The notes under the pieces are model-generated. The model did not search any database. It was not told where the DNA came from and was given only the letters and a program-made list of their open reading frames with translations. Below are positions 13,490 through 25,914 of a stretch of 64,000 bases of DNA, piece by piece (position 1 is the first letter of the stretch; each line of letters opens with the position of its first letter). This DNA comes from Brugia malayi (taxonomy: Eukaryota; Nematoda; Chromadorea; Rhabditida; Onchocercidae), in assembly GCF_000002995.4 (NCBI RefSeq), contig NW_025062284.1:558001-622000 (forward strand), written 5' to 3'. A program made the position numbers and the translations under genes.

Positions 13490-13860
13490 ATAAATGATCA
13501 AAAGAAAAAAAAAAGGGCGGAAATGTCGCGAAAAATAAGGCAAAAAATAATTGGACAACAAGTAGAGCATTTGCTTATTTGCATTGTAATCTTATTGTAT
13601 TAGTAATTTGCTTTTTATTCTAATAAGCTCTTTTTGCTTCTTTCACTTTTATTTTTTCATTTTGTTAAATAAATATTTTTACATTTTTTGTATAATAATA
13701 AATGATCAAAAGAAGAAAAAGGGGCGGAAATGTCACGAAAAATAAGGCAAAAAATAATTGGACAACAAGTAGAGCATTTGCTTATTTGCATTGTAATCTT
13801 ATTGTATTAGTAATTTGCATTTTTATTCCAATAATCTCTTTTAGCTTTTTTCACTTTTAT
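13490..13860 (+). repeat. About 207-bp direct duplication carrying a 26-codon ORF in each copy
   Basis: Two copies begin near aatgatcaaaagaa and run past agtaatttgc. Each holds an ATG ORF of 26 codons, at 13523-13603 and 13730-13810, starting MSRKIRQKIIGQQ and ending in a hydrophobic stretch (ICIVILLY). The visible coding difference is one synonymous change (TCG versus TCA). A possible splice donor (ATT|GTAATC, phase 0) lies inside both. This could be a duplicated 5' exon, a short peptide ORF, or chance. No partner exon was found with matching phase. Confidence 0.4.
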
Positions 13861-13865
13861 TTTTT

Positions 13866-15590
13866 CTCACTTTAATCTTTTAAATAATTCAAAATTTCAA
13901 AAAACACAATAAAATTGTATGGCAATTTAAAATCAATATTTAATGAAACATTTAATGAAATTCTATTTTTAATTCTCGAATTTATTTTTTTTTTTTTTTT
14001 TTGATTCTCGAACTTATTCGATGACATCGTATTCAAAATTTCAAAAAAAAATAAAATTGTATGGCAAATTAAAACCAATATTTAATGAAATTCTATTTTT
14101 AATTCTCGAATTTTTATTTTTTTTTTTTGATTCTCGAACTTATTCGATGACATTGTTTATGATAATTAGCTTTTTTTTTTTTTTGAAATAAATTATAAAT
14201 TCATCTAACTTTTGAAAGCATATAGCTAAAAAAATTTTTTTTTTTTGAAATGTATTTATTGATAAATATATTTATATATCAAATTAACTTAATTAAAATA
14301 TGTTAGCTTATAAATAATTAGCATTCTATTTTTAATTCTCGAATTTTTATTTTTTTTTTTTGATTCTCGAACTTATTCGATGACATTGTTTATGATAATT
14401 AGCTTTTTTTTTTTGAAATAAATTATAAATTCATCTAACTTTTGAAAGTATATAGCTAAAAAAAAAAAATTTTTATTGATAAATATATTTATATATCAAA
14501 TTAACTTAATTAAAATATGTTAGCTTATAAATAATTAGCTTAGCGTTTGTTATTTGTATGCTAAAAAAAAAATTGTTGTCCAAGCTTTGATGTTTTCTAA
14601 AGATTGAAATTTGATTAAATTAAATTTTACTAATTTAACAGTGATGGAAAAAGAAAAAAGGGCGTTGACTTAAAAGATTAAATATTGATTTTTCTTTTTT
14701 TTTTTTTTTTTTAATAAAATATGCAGCTAAGAGAGTAAATGTAAACATCGAATGCTTCAAGCAAAAAAAGAAAAAAGAAAAAACCGATTTATTTAAAGTA
14801 AGCTATTTTGCCTTTAGCTAATAATAGTTTTTGTTTATGATAGACGGAATGTGAAAATTAATTTATTTAAATATTTTTAATTGTTTTGTTTTTTTTTTAA
14901 TTTGGTTTGTTTGTTTTTTTTTTTTCATTTATGAAAAGTTTGTTTAAATTTAAATGTTTTAATTAATTGATTTAAATTTTTAATCGAATGATTAGAAATT
15001 TTTAAATGATTTAATCAATTTTGCCTTTAGCTAATAATAGTTTTTGTTTATGATAGACGGAATGTGAAAATTAATTTATTTATATATTTTTAATTGTTTT
15101 GTTTTTTTTTTAATTTGGTTTGTTTGTTTTTTTTTTTCATTTATGAAAAGTTTGTTTAAATTTAAATGTTTTAATTAATTGATTTAAATTTCTAACCGAT
15201 TTAATCGATTGATTTAAATTTTCAATTGATTTTAGGTTAGATTTATTATCACTCATTTATCATTTGAATAATAGGAAATGGTTTGATAAAATTATGATTT
15301 GAATTCAAATTTTTAAATGATTTAATTGATTGATTTAAATCTTTAAATGATTCAATCCATTGATTTAAATTTTTAATTGATTTTAGGTTAGATTTATTAT
15401 GATTTGAATAATAGGAAGTGGTTTGATAAAATTATGAATTGAATTCAAATTTTTAAATGATTTAATTGATTGATTTAAATCTTTAAATGATTCAATCCAT
15501 TGATTTAAATTTTTAATTGATTTTAGGTTAGATTTATTATCATTTGAATAATAGGAAATGGTTTGATAAAATTATGATAACGACAAAAAT
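13866..15590. repeat. Series of direct repeats, non-coding
   Basis: Segments at about 13870-14040 recur at about 14040-14160. The segment from about 14087 to 14320 recurs at about 14326-14545. A segment with gtttatgatagacggaatgt occurs at about 14810 and 15030. A segment with ttaggttagatttattat occurs three times at about 15232, 15383 and 15524. No gene is seen. Confidence 0.7.
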
Positions 15591-15698
15591 GCTTTATCAA
15601 TTTAATCAATTTCAAAATTCTTTTTTTTTTTTCTGTTTCCATTTCTGATTGCAGAATGAAATGAATTTTTATTGAGATATGATCACAATATCACTGAT

Positions 15699-17625
15699 AT
15701 GTTTCGTATCAGTAATTTCTCGAAAATTATCAGTGATAAAGATGACAACAAAATGGTCAAATTATTGATGCGAGGAAATTCGACAACCGAATTTCCTGGA
15801 AGGTTGAATTTATCACTGTTTACTGATCTATAACTTTTGGAAAAGTTAAATTACTGCTTTATTTTCTGATAAAAATGATAAAAAAAAACTTTTTTGGTAA
15901 TTATTATCACTTTCTTATCAGTTTTTATGAATATAATTGGCTGAATTTATCACTGTTTACTGATTCTATAACTTTTGGAAAAGTTAAATTACTGCTTTAT
16001 TTTCTGATAAAAAATATTAGAAATTTAATAGAAATGATAAAAAATTATCATTTTTTTAATTATCATCTTCTTATCAGTTTTTATGGATATAAATTTGTTG
16101 CAAAATTAATGAAAATTTTTCATACAATATTTTATAAGAAGTAAAATATTGTTACTTTTTTATTAATTAAAAAAGTTACTAAATTAAAATTGAAATTTTA
16201 ATTGTTTCAATAATAACAGAAACAATTTCATATTTAATTTCATTAAATATTCATAGAAATAATAAAATTTTCAAAGAAATTTTACAAAAATTTTTTAAAC
16301 GAAATTAATAAATTATCAATTTAAGTAACTTTTAAGTAAAATTTTTAATTAATAATTAATACATTCAAAAATTTTATCATAATTTTCTTACAAAGTATTA
16401 AAGTTAATTTGTAAGTAATCAGAAGATATTAGTCAGAATAATTACAGGTTAATTTGTATTTTGCCAAAAGTTTTAAATTGCTGTGGCAGAATAAATTGTG
16501 GTACTTAAATTGTGGTAAACAAAAAAGTGTAAACAAAAAAGTGTAAACAAAAGACTCTCAAAAATTTGTAAAATTAATTTTAAGTTTTAAATTATTTAAT
16601 AATGCATTATTCACTTATTCAAATAATTTATAATTTCACAGTGTCATTGTAACTATTATAATAAATATTTAAAATTTAAAAAAAAAAAATTAAATTAAAA
16701 TTAGAAATTGCAACTTTGAATAATTTCTATATTAAATTAAATTTATTAATTCAAATAAATAAGATATAAAATCTTTTTTTTAATTAATTAAATTTAATTA
16801 ATAATTAATTTAACAATTAATTATTTGTAAAAAATTGCAGGCAAGCATTAGTATCACGATATTCATCATTTGTTATTCTTGGATTAATTGTATTATTTAT
16901 TATTGTCGCATACATTCAGCATCTTTACGTGAAATACGAGACACGTGTTCGTTCCAGACGTAGAAAACGTCATAAACTTATAGTATGTTTATTATTTATT
17001 TCCATTTAGCATATCTTATATCAGTTTATCAGTTTATATCAATTTATCCATTATTATTCTAACAATTATAAATTTCCTCTTTTTGTTTTTTTTTTTTTTA
17101 TAATTTCAATTTTATATTTTATATCAGCTTATCAGTTTATCAGTTTATGTCAGTTTATCAGTTCATATCAGTTTATCCATTTTTATTCTAACAATTATAA
17201 ATTTTCTTTACTTGTTTTTATCAGTTTATATCAGCCTATCCATTTATATCAGTTTCTATCAGTTTATCAGTTCATATCAGCTTATCCATTTATATCAGTT
17301 TCTGTCAGTTTATCAGTTTATATCAGCTTATCCATTTATATCAGTTCCTATCAGTTTATCAGTTTATATCAGCCTATCCATTTATCAGTTTATATCAGCT
17401 TATCTATTTATATCAGTTTCTATCAGCTTATCCATTTATCAGTTTTAATCAGTTTATCAGTTTGCATCGGTTTACCTATTTATCAGTTTATATCAGCTTA
17501 TCAATTTATCAGTTTATTATATCAGCTTATCAGTTTATATCAATTTATCCGTTTTCATTTTAACAGTTACAAATTTTCTTTCTTTTTTTTTTTGTCTATA
17601 ATTTCAGCTCAAAGAATGCAGTTAA
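15699..17625 (+). CDS. Small single-pass membrane protein, three exons
   Basis: Exons are proposed at 15699-15802, 16841-16982 and 17608-17625. Splice phases fit throughout: AG|GTTGAA to TTGCAG|G (phase 2) and ATA|GTATGT to TTTCAG|CTC (phase 0). From the ATG at 15699 the product is 87 residues. It has a polar N-terminal part (MFRISNFSKI..., with a possible N-glycosylation site NST), one transmembrane helix (FVILGLIVLFIIVAYI) and a strongly basic juxtamembrane tail (RVRSRRRKRHK) ending LKECS. The frame is also open upstream to an alternative acceptor at about 15676, so this may be the C-terminal part of a larger receptor. The family is not recognised. An AATAAA lies about 170 bases after the stop. 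Confidence 0.5.
15808..16090. repeat. About 134-bp tandem duplication within an intron
   Basis: Two copies of tgaatttatcactgtttact, then acttttggaaaagttaaatt and ttatcagtttttatg, fill the first intron of the small membrane-protein gene. They create a spurious 89-codon frame. Confidence 0.85.
17005..17560. repeat. Degenerate TATCAGTTTA short repeat in an intron
   Basis: Dozens of variants of tatcagttta, tatcagctta and tatccattta occur in tandem inside the second intron of the same gene. The ORF of alternating S/I/Y residues at 17212-17448 is a product of the repeat. Confidence 0.9.
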
Positions 17626-18540
17626 TAGATTATTGATAAAATATTTTGTGATAAAAGATAAATAATTGATTGATATTGATATGATTATCAGTTGATACGA
17701 TTATAAATTTTACTTATTCAACTTATTTTGATATTTCAATTTGTATTAATATAATTAATATCAAAGTTTAGCAATTTTTTTTTGCACAACGTTTAGTAAT
17801 AAACAAATTTTTGAAAAATTAATTTTAAAAAAAAAAAAAAATGTTAAAATTTTTTCATTTCTTTTTTGAAATTATGCTTATCGATGTGTTAAATTTTCAA
17901 ATGATACTTTAATGCATCAATAATTAATGTAATTTTTTTATTTTTTATTTTTTTTTTTTTTTTGGTAAATTAAATTAAAATTAAAAAATTGAAAGATGAA
18001 GAATGATGAGCAGTTGGTGATATCCAAAATAATATACATAAAGTCAATTTTGTAATTTTAAAATTGAAAAAAAAAATTTTTTGTTTTTCTTTTTTTGTTG
18101 CTATCAAATTTGTTGTAAAAAAAAAAAAAAAGTTTGAATCAATAAATTGATGATATTTTAATAAAAATTTCTTTTTGTTTATTTGACAAACTTTTCAGAT
18201 TTTCAAAAAAAAAAAAAAAAAATGAAATTAAAAAATGAAAATTATAGTAACTAATATTATACATTTTTTTTTTAAAAAAAAATTGAAAAAAATAAAAAAT
18301 TCAAAAGTTTGATAAATTCATATTTAATCATTAAATACTTTTGGAACTTTTAAAATGCTTATCATTTTACTTTTACTCAAATCTTTTCAGGTTTTTTCTT
18401 TTTTGGTTTCCTATATAGTAACTAATCTTCAATTTGCTTTTTACTAGCTATTCCGGAAAACCGTAAATTAAATTCAAATCTGAACGCATATACAAAATGT
18501 ATAAATTACACAAATTTATTAGCTATGAGATAAAAGAATC
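17626..18540. other. 3' flank and spacer
   Basis: Contains an AATAAA near 17797 and another near 18140, then poly-A/T-rich spacer. No further coding pattern is seen. Confidence 0.5.
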
Positions 18541-18546
18541 AATAAT

Positions 18547-18837
18547 TTATAGCCAAATTAGACTTTGAAAGAAATGGAAAACTGAATGCTGGGCCATTTT
18601 AGGCTCTTTAAAGTGTAAAATGTAAAGAGTACATAGCCAGAAAACAAGCTGCTGTCCCCAGTCTCTTGCAAATAGACCAGTCATTCCCTGTTGAATTGAT
18701 ATAAGTAAAGAGTAATGTAAGTAAGTAAGTAAATATAAAGTAAACATTACACTGAAAATATTTGAAAAAAAAAAAAGTGTAAAAAATAAATTAATTTCAA
18801 AGTTTTTTAAAATTTTCCATGCTGCAAGTTGTGACAC
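18547..18837 (-). other. Compositionally distinct 96-codon ORF beside the inverted-repeat element
   Basis: On the minus strand an ATG ORF contains a protein-like stretch (MTGLFARDWGQQLVFWLCTL..., then KEPKMAQHSVFHFFQ) encoded by clearly less AT-skewed DNA at about 18550-18700. The first third is low complexity. It abuts the outer end of the large inverted repeat at about 18860. It may be a fragment of a mobile element or of a displaced gene, or chance. I do not recognise the family. Confidence 0.25.
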
Positions 18838-19249
18838 ATTTCTTTATAAAGGTGACAATGTTTAATTACTTATTACTGATTTGATAATAAAAAGTAAATA
18901 ACTTAACTGCTGAATACTTTTCTTAATAAATAAACAAACAATCAACATCAAACCTTAGTGTGTTACGTCGAGTAACAAACGTATCACGTACGCTTCCATT
19001 CCACGTATTCTAAAATAGTAAGTCAACTTGAACAAACCAATAATTTCAGGTGATTATCAGGAACTCTCAGATAATTAATAGTTGCAGCGATGATCAAAGA
19101 AAATTTGAGAGAGTTTTAATTTGTTGAAATTATCTCAAACTGAGAGACTCTTCCACTATTTGAAATTGTTGAATTTAAATTTGTTAAATTTATTCCAATC
19201 TTCGAACGCTCATTTAAAAGTGTAAAATTGATTGATCAAAGTGATAATG

Positions 19250-19618
19250 GCATCGATTGATCGATCGATCGATCAATGTTGCTTGAATGGCTGAATTGGT
19301 GAATGATCTGATTGATCTGATCGATCAATGTTGCTTGAATGGCTGAATTGGTAAGTGATCTGATTGATCGATCGATCAATGTTGCTTGAATGGCTGAATT
19401 GGTGAGTGATCTGATTGATCTGATCGATTGATAGATCGATCAATGTTGCTTGAAAGGCTGAATTGGTGTGTGATATGATTGATCTGATCGATCGATCGAT
19501 GAATGTAGCTTGAATGGCTGAATTGGTGATCTGATCTGATTGATCTGATCGATCGATCGATCAATGTTGCTTGAATGGCTGAATTGGTGATCTGATCTGA
19601 TTGATCTGATCGATCAAA
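19250..19618. repeat. GATC-rich minisatellite in the left arm, about six units
   Basis: Units of about 57-65 bp combine gatcgatcgatcaatgttgc with ttgaatggctgaattggtga and gatctgattgatct. Frames stay open on the minus strand (a false 81-codon ORF). Confidence 0.9.
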
Positions 19619-19775
19619 CATTACTTACTGTTATCAACTGATACTCAAAATTACTTCCTTCTTGGCTCCGTCTATTACTTTTTGGCTCAAAATTTTTCAT
19701 TTCCATTTTGCTATAGAATTGTTTATTATTTCAATGAAAATTAAATTTGTATATCGCATCGCTACTGCTAATGAA

Positions 19776-22700
19776 AAGCTTTTTAGATTCTGAAATTCAA
19801 TCAAGTTTTGAAGACTCATTAATGAGCTGCTAATTTTAAGTGGTTTTAGCTAATTAAATTTATTTTAGCTCAATAAATCAGTATGACTCACACAATTTTT
19901 CAATTCATTCTGATAATGTTTACACTTTAGATGTAAACATTTTCGAGCATTAGTTCAACTTTAGAATTTTACTTCAATAAAATTAACAAACAATTTCGCG
20001 GGCAAAACTTGTTTGCCCAAAAAATATGTAAAATCAATATCAATGAAGCATTTTTTTTTAATTTTTGGGCAAAATAATGCTTGAAATTGAATATTTGGGT
20101 TTAAATTCTTCGTAATTAAATCTGTTAGGAATTTAATTTTAATTATAATTTAGTTCAGTTTATCATATAAACTGTTTTCCATATATTAAATTATTAATAA
20201 ATTTGCAAAAAAAAAAAAAAAAAGACAAATCAGTCAAAAATAAATTTTGTAAAAAGTAATAAATAAATTTGTTTTTGAATTTAACAAATTTATTATGGCA
20301 TATTAAATTTCATTTTGAATTTAAATTACCATTGCTAATTACAACAATTGCAAACAATTTAAATTAGTTATAAAAATTAAATATATTATTTGATATACAA
20401 TAATGTCTTATATTTTTCTCATCAAATATTATTTTTATTGCTAAACTCATTAATTAAATTCACATTTGTTTATTGTTTACAATCAGAGATTAATTTAAGT
20501 TAGTAATTAATAAACAACAATTGCATTCACTCATAAATATTACATACATCCATAAACAATGCTATAATTAAAATAATTTTTAAAAAGATTATAATTAAAT
20601 TAAATAAAAATAAAATAAAATAATTGAATAAATCAATAAGAAATATATATTAAATTCAATTTATACAGATATCAGCAATTCAGAATATAATTCATTCCTG
20701 AAATCTGCAACTAAATACGGAAAATTCTGCCGGATATAATTGAAATTAAATTATTAAAAAATGATTTGTTTTGATGTTGAAATGATAAATTAAAAGAAAT
20801 CAAAGTAGCAAAACATAAACATCTAATGAAGAAGAAGCAAAATTGTCATTTCATATGTTATTTACTAATTATCATTCTCATTTAACATAATTATCAAATT
20901 TTAATTTTATGTCTTTTTTTTAATTAATTAATTAAACTCTGAAAAAAATAAATGAAATGATGTTTACTTTGTTTACAATAATGTTTACTTTGTTTACAAT
21001 AATGTTTGCTCTGTTTACTATAATGTTAACTTTGTTTACTTATAATACTTTTAAAGTGAATTATTTTGATTGATTAATTTGATCATTTATTCAAATTTTC
21101 ATTAAACAAAACAAAGAAATCATTTCAACTTTTTTCAGCTATTAATTATAAATAAATTTTTAGTTTTGTTTACGAAAGTACAATTTTCATTTGCTTTATA
21201 ATAAGTAAATATATGCTTATTTCTATTTATTTATCATTAATTTGCTTATTTTTTCCACCTTTTGGCTTCAATTTGTTTATAAAAATAAACAAATAACTCA
21301 TCCATGCGTTGGTTTTATTGTTTGTTTATTTATCTATTTGAAATAAAGATGAAAAATTGCAAAATTTCATTTTTTATAATAAGTGAATATATGTATATTT
21401 CTATTTATTCATCATTTATTTGCTTATTTTTTCCATCTTTTAGCTTCAGTTTGTTTATAAAAATAAACAAATAATTCATCTATATGTTGCTTTTATTGTT
21501 TATTTATTTATTTATTTGAAATAAAGATGAAAAATTGCAAAATTTCATTTTTTATAATAAGTGAATATATGCATATTTCTATTTATTCATCATTTATTTG
21601 CTTATTTTTTCCATCTTTTAGCTTCAGTTTGTTTATAAAAATAAACAAATAATTCATCTATATGTTGCTTTTATTGTTTATTTATTTATTATTTGAAATA
21701 ACGACGGAAAATTGCAAAAAACAGAAAGCATTCATTGATTCATCATAAAATGTAAACAACTTTTTTTTCATAGGCTCAATCCATTCCCTCTTTTAATTTA
21801 CTTTTAGTAAAACATTCAATTTTAATAAATTTTTTTTTTGTGCAAACAAATTCAATTGCATTTTAAATGACCAAAAATTGTCACAGCTAATGTCGCTTCA
21901 TCGATATACAAATTTGTTTAATTTCCTTCTTAATCCTTTCAGTTTTGCTAGTTTGCAATATTATTGCAATTATTAATATTTCAACAACAAAAAAAAAAAA
22001 AAAATTTAACAAATTTTAAAAATTTTAATAGCTTAATCCATCATATTAAATATATTTATAATTGTAGGTAAATAATTTTTGCAGGCAAAAAAAATGTAAA
22101 TTGCTAAAGAAATGAATGAATTATTTAGAACAATAATTTATTGCACAATTTGTTTGTTTGTTTGTTTATTTATTTACTCATTTTTGATTTCAATTTTGTT
22201 GAAAAAAATTTCATATTACCCTAACAATTAGTCTATTTTTGTGTTATTAGAATCATTAATTTAAATTTACAGTAATAACAGAAAAATAAACACCATTTTG
22301 TTTATTTTTTCTTTCATTTTGTTTATCATCTTGTTTGTTTACTTTTTCCTATTTTTCGTTTTATAAATGCTTTAGAGAAGATTTAGATACCTTTGTCAAA
22401 TTATTTTAAAAGTAATAAATTTTTATCTAAATAATTTGTCATCAATGTATAAAAAAAAGTTTTTTTTTTTTTTTCATTAATAAATATTTTTTTTTTTTTT
22501 GCTTATTTTCTTTTTTAGAAAAATAAATTTTTTCTTTTAAAGTTGTTTTAATTTAATTAAAACTTATTAAAATTTTAGGCATTTTTAAATTTAAATTTTT
22601 TGTCTTCTTACCATCAAAAAAAATATTTATTTATTTATATTTATTTGATATTATTTATTAAATAATATAAATTAACCTATGAAAATTATTTATTGAAAAT

Positions 22701-23049
22701 CAATTAGTCATTAATATGTTTTAGTTACATTTTTTTTTTTTTTTGAATTAAATATTTTAGTTACATTTTTAAAATTTTTTACGGAAATTCCGTAAATTGT
22801 AAATGAGAAGGAGAAATTTTTTTTTTCCGTTTCCTTTTTTTTCTCCAAAATTTTCAGTAATAAATAAAAAGCAAAAAATATAAAATATGAAATGAAATTA
22901 GCAAATTTTGAATCTATTTTACTTTTTTTTTTTTTTTTTTTTTTTTTGTAATTCACTACTAGAAGCATCGATAATTTATTTCTTTTCTATTTTAAAATTT
23001 AGAAATTTCAAAAAAAAAATTAGACTGAAGAAAACAGAAAAAGGAAATT
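19776..23049. other. Interior of the inverted-repeat element
   Basis: AT-rich, without ORFs, splice-supported exons or transposase motifs. It includes a tandem repeat of about 178 bp (three copies, about 21190-21715) with tttataataagtgaatatat and gcttcagtttgtttataaaa, a short series of atgtttactttgtttacaat units near 20960-21030, and long T runs near 22450-22500 and 22920. Confidence 0.65.
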
Positions 23050-23242
23050 TCCATTAGCAGTAGCGATGCGATATACAAATTTAATTTTCATTGAAATAAT
23101 GAACAATTCTATAGCAAAATTGAAATGAAAAATTTTGAGCCAAAAAGTAATAGACGGAGCCAAGAAGGAAGTAATTTTGAGCCAAAAAGTAATAGACGGA
23201 GCCAAGAAGGAAGTAATTTTGAGTGTCAGTTAGTAACAGTAA

Positions 23243-23482
23243 GTAATGTTTGATCGATCAGATCAATCAGATCAGATCACCAATTCAGCCATTCAAGCAA
23301 CATTGATCGATCGATCGATCAGATCAATCAGATCAGACCACCAATTCAGCCATTTAAGCAACATTGATCGATCAGATCAATCAGATCACTCATCAATTCA
23401 GCCATTCAAGCAACATTGATCGATCAGATCAATCAGATCACTCACCAATTCAGCCATTCAAGCAACATTGATTGATCGATCG
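23243..23482. repeat. GATC-rich minisatellite in the right arm, about four units
   Basis: Reverse complement of the left-arm array (caattcagccattcaagcaa and gatcgatcagatcaatcaga) with fewer units, so the two arms have changed copy number independently. Confidence 0.9.
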
Positions 23483-23989
23483 ATCAATCGATGCCATTAT
23501 CACTTTGATCAATCAATTTTACACTTTTAAATGAGCGTTCGAAGATTGGAATAAATTTAACAAATTTAAATTCAACGATTTCAAATAGTGGAAGAGTATC
23601 TCAGTTTGAGATAATTTCAACAAATTAAAACTCTCTCAAATTTTCTTTGATCATCGCTGCAACTATTAATTATCTGAGAGTTCCTGATAATCACCTGAAA
23701 TTATTGGTTTGTTCAAGTTGACTTACAATTTCAGAATACGTGGAGTGGAAGCGTACGTGATACGTTTGTTACTCGACGTAGCACCAAGGTTTGATGTTTA
23801 TTGTTTGTTTATTTATTAAGAAAATTATTCAGCAGTTAAGTTATTTACTTTTTATTGAAATATTTGATTATCAAATCAGTAATAAGTAATTAAACCTTTG
23901 TAGGACCTTTTCTACTGCTCCGTAAAGTAATATTAAAATTCGTAGTAAAAAAAAAAATTAAATTTCATTCTTTTATTATTTATTTAATC

Positions 23990-24525
23990 ATTAATTTTTC
24001 AAAATAGTAATTTGCATAATGAATTTGAATTTGAATTTAATTTTTAAATTATTTTATTATTATTATTTACATTTCATCTTAATTTTAATTAATTATTCGA
24101 TATAATTAATGTTTGAATTTAGTTTTTAAATTATTTTTTTATTATTATTATTTACATTTCATTTTAATTTTAATGAATTATTCGATATAATTAATGTTTG
24201 AATTTAGTTTTTAAATTATTTTTTTATTATTATTATTTACATTTCATTTTAATTTTAATGAATTATTCGATATAATTAATGTTTGAATTTAATTTTTAAA
24301 TTATTTTATTATTTACATTTCATTTTAATTTTAATGAATTATTCGATATAATTAATGTTTTAATTTAATTTTTAAATTATTTTATTATTGTTATTATTTA
24401 CATTTCATTTTAATTTTAATAAATTATTCGACATAATTAATGTTTGAATTTTATTTTTAAATTATTTTATTATTATTATTATCATTATTTACAATTCACT
24501 TTAATTTTAATTAATTATTCGATAA
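23990..24525. repeat. About 88-bp tandem repeat, six copies
   Basis: Copies share attattcgatataattaatg and tttacatttcattttaattt, separated by TTA-rich runs of variable length. Confidence 0.85.
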
Positions 24526-25910
24526 GACAAAAAAAAAAAAAATAACTGTCAAAAATTGCTTCTGATATGATTAAAAGATTTTATTATCATAGATAAATGA
24601 TTAGAGAAAGAGTGATAAGATCAAAAAAAAAAAAAAACTTTAAGAATATAAATTATTTTGTTTTTACTTTAGCTTTTTTTTTTTTTTTTTGAAATTTGAA
24701 AAGTTATAACAAAAATAAAAGATTGAATTAAATGAACAATAATTTATGAAATTAATTTTATTATTTGAATTAAAATTTTTTCAAATTATTTGCAATTTCG
24801 AATTTGATATTTTTTTTTTTTTATAATTTCATTTTATGAATTTTCTCATTGAAATTTCCTTTTTTTTTTTCGAAAAAAAAAAAGAGAAAAAGTTGCATTT
24901 CATTTGAGTTTGCTAAAAAATTTTTTGAAAATGCAAAATTAATAATTTTAATTGCATTTTAAAAAAAAAAAATAATTAAAATGAATGAAATTGAATGTTT
25001 GAAAATATTATTAATGTGAAAGTATAATGAAAGTATTTTAATTTAGTTGGCTAAATTGATGACAGCTGGTGACATCTAGAAAACTAATATCAGAAAAAAA
25101 AAAAATTTAAAAATTTTAATTATCTAATCTAAACGATAAATATTATAATATAACTTTTAAGTAAGTTAATTTAAAAAGTAATTAATCAAAAATTAAAATT
25201 ACGTAAGATAATGCAAATATTAATTGTATCAACATGCCTTGAGCTAATTAAATTTAAAACTAAAAAAAAATTTTTTAAACTTAAATTTAAAAAATTAAAT
25301 TTAATTAATCAATTAGAAATTTTGCTTTCATAATTAAATTCAAAAAAGATTTGTTGCGAATTTTTTATAAAAGAAAAAATTTTTAAACTAATAAATTTTT
25401 ATTATTTTATTATGGAATATTTACATTACTTTCAATTAATCTTTGTTATTCTTCGCAATAATAAAGTAATTATATTTGAAATTAAATTTTCATTTTCAAT
25501 AATAATATTTTTTAATTAAAATTTAAACTTAAAAAATAAATTACATTTTTTTGAAAATATTTTTTATATCTTTTAAATATGATAGAAAAGAAAAATGATT
25601 GAAATTAAATAAATTCTTGTAAAAATCTCGCATTATTTCAACTTTTAAATATATTTAAAAGTAACTTTTAATTTCCGTTTTCAAACAAACTTACTTTTAA
25701 TTTTATTTATTGACTTACTTTTCAAACAAATTTTCATTTCAACAAATATCTCAAATTTTTTTTCTGTTTAGGTAATATGCAAAAAGATTTTGGTCTTAAG
25801 TGAGACAATAGCGCCATTAATCTTAAGTGAGACAATAGCGCCATCAACTAAAACTTTCAAATTGATGTCAATTTATAGTTTTTGCTCTTTTTTTCAACTG
25901 ACGAATCTAA
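24526..25910. other. AT-rich spacer with a short direct repeat
   Basis: No gene is seen. Two adjacent copies of cttaagtgagacaatagcgc (28-bp period) lie at about 25793-25848 and stand out by composition. Confidence 0.55.
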
Positions 25911-25914
25911 TTAA

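Larger units (their letters stand above)
18860..23905. mobile_element. 5-kb element with inverted-repeat arms of about 0.9 kb
   Basis: The left arm (about 18860-19775) and right arm (about 23050-23905) are reverse complements over nearly their whole length. Shared landmarks include tttaattacttattactgat at the outer ends, cgtatcacgtacgcttcca, gcagcgatgatcaaagaaaa, a GATC-rich minisatellite, and gccaaaaagtaatagacgga (right) against its complement (left). Arms differ by scattered substitutions, small indels and minisatellite copy number. The 3.3 kb between the arms holds no credible ORF, so any transposition would need enzymes supplied elsewhere. No target-site duplication is obvious. Long-arm, foldback-type non-autonomous DNA elements look like this; a simple inverted duplication or an assembly artefact is the alternative. 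Confidence 0.7.

Noticed and set aside
17212..17448. 78-codon ORF of Ser/Ile/Tyr repeats
   Set aside because: It is a translation of the TATCAGTTTA repeat lying in an intron.
19376..19621. 81-codon minus-strand ORF rich in Arg, Ser, Asp
   Set aside because: It is a reading of the GATC minisatellite in the inverted-repeat arm.
19776..23049. Search for a transposase between the inverted arms
   Set aside because: No frame longer than a few dozen codons of mixed composition and no recognisable catalytic motif was found, so no enzyme is called.
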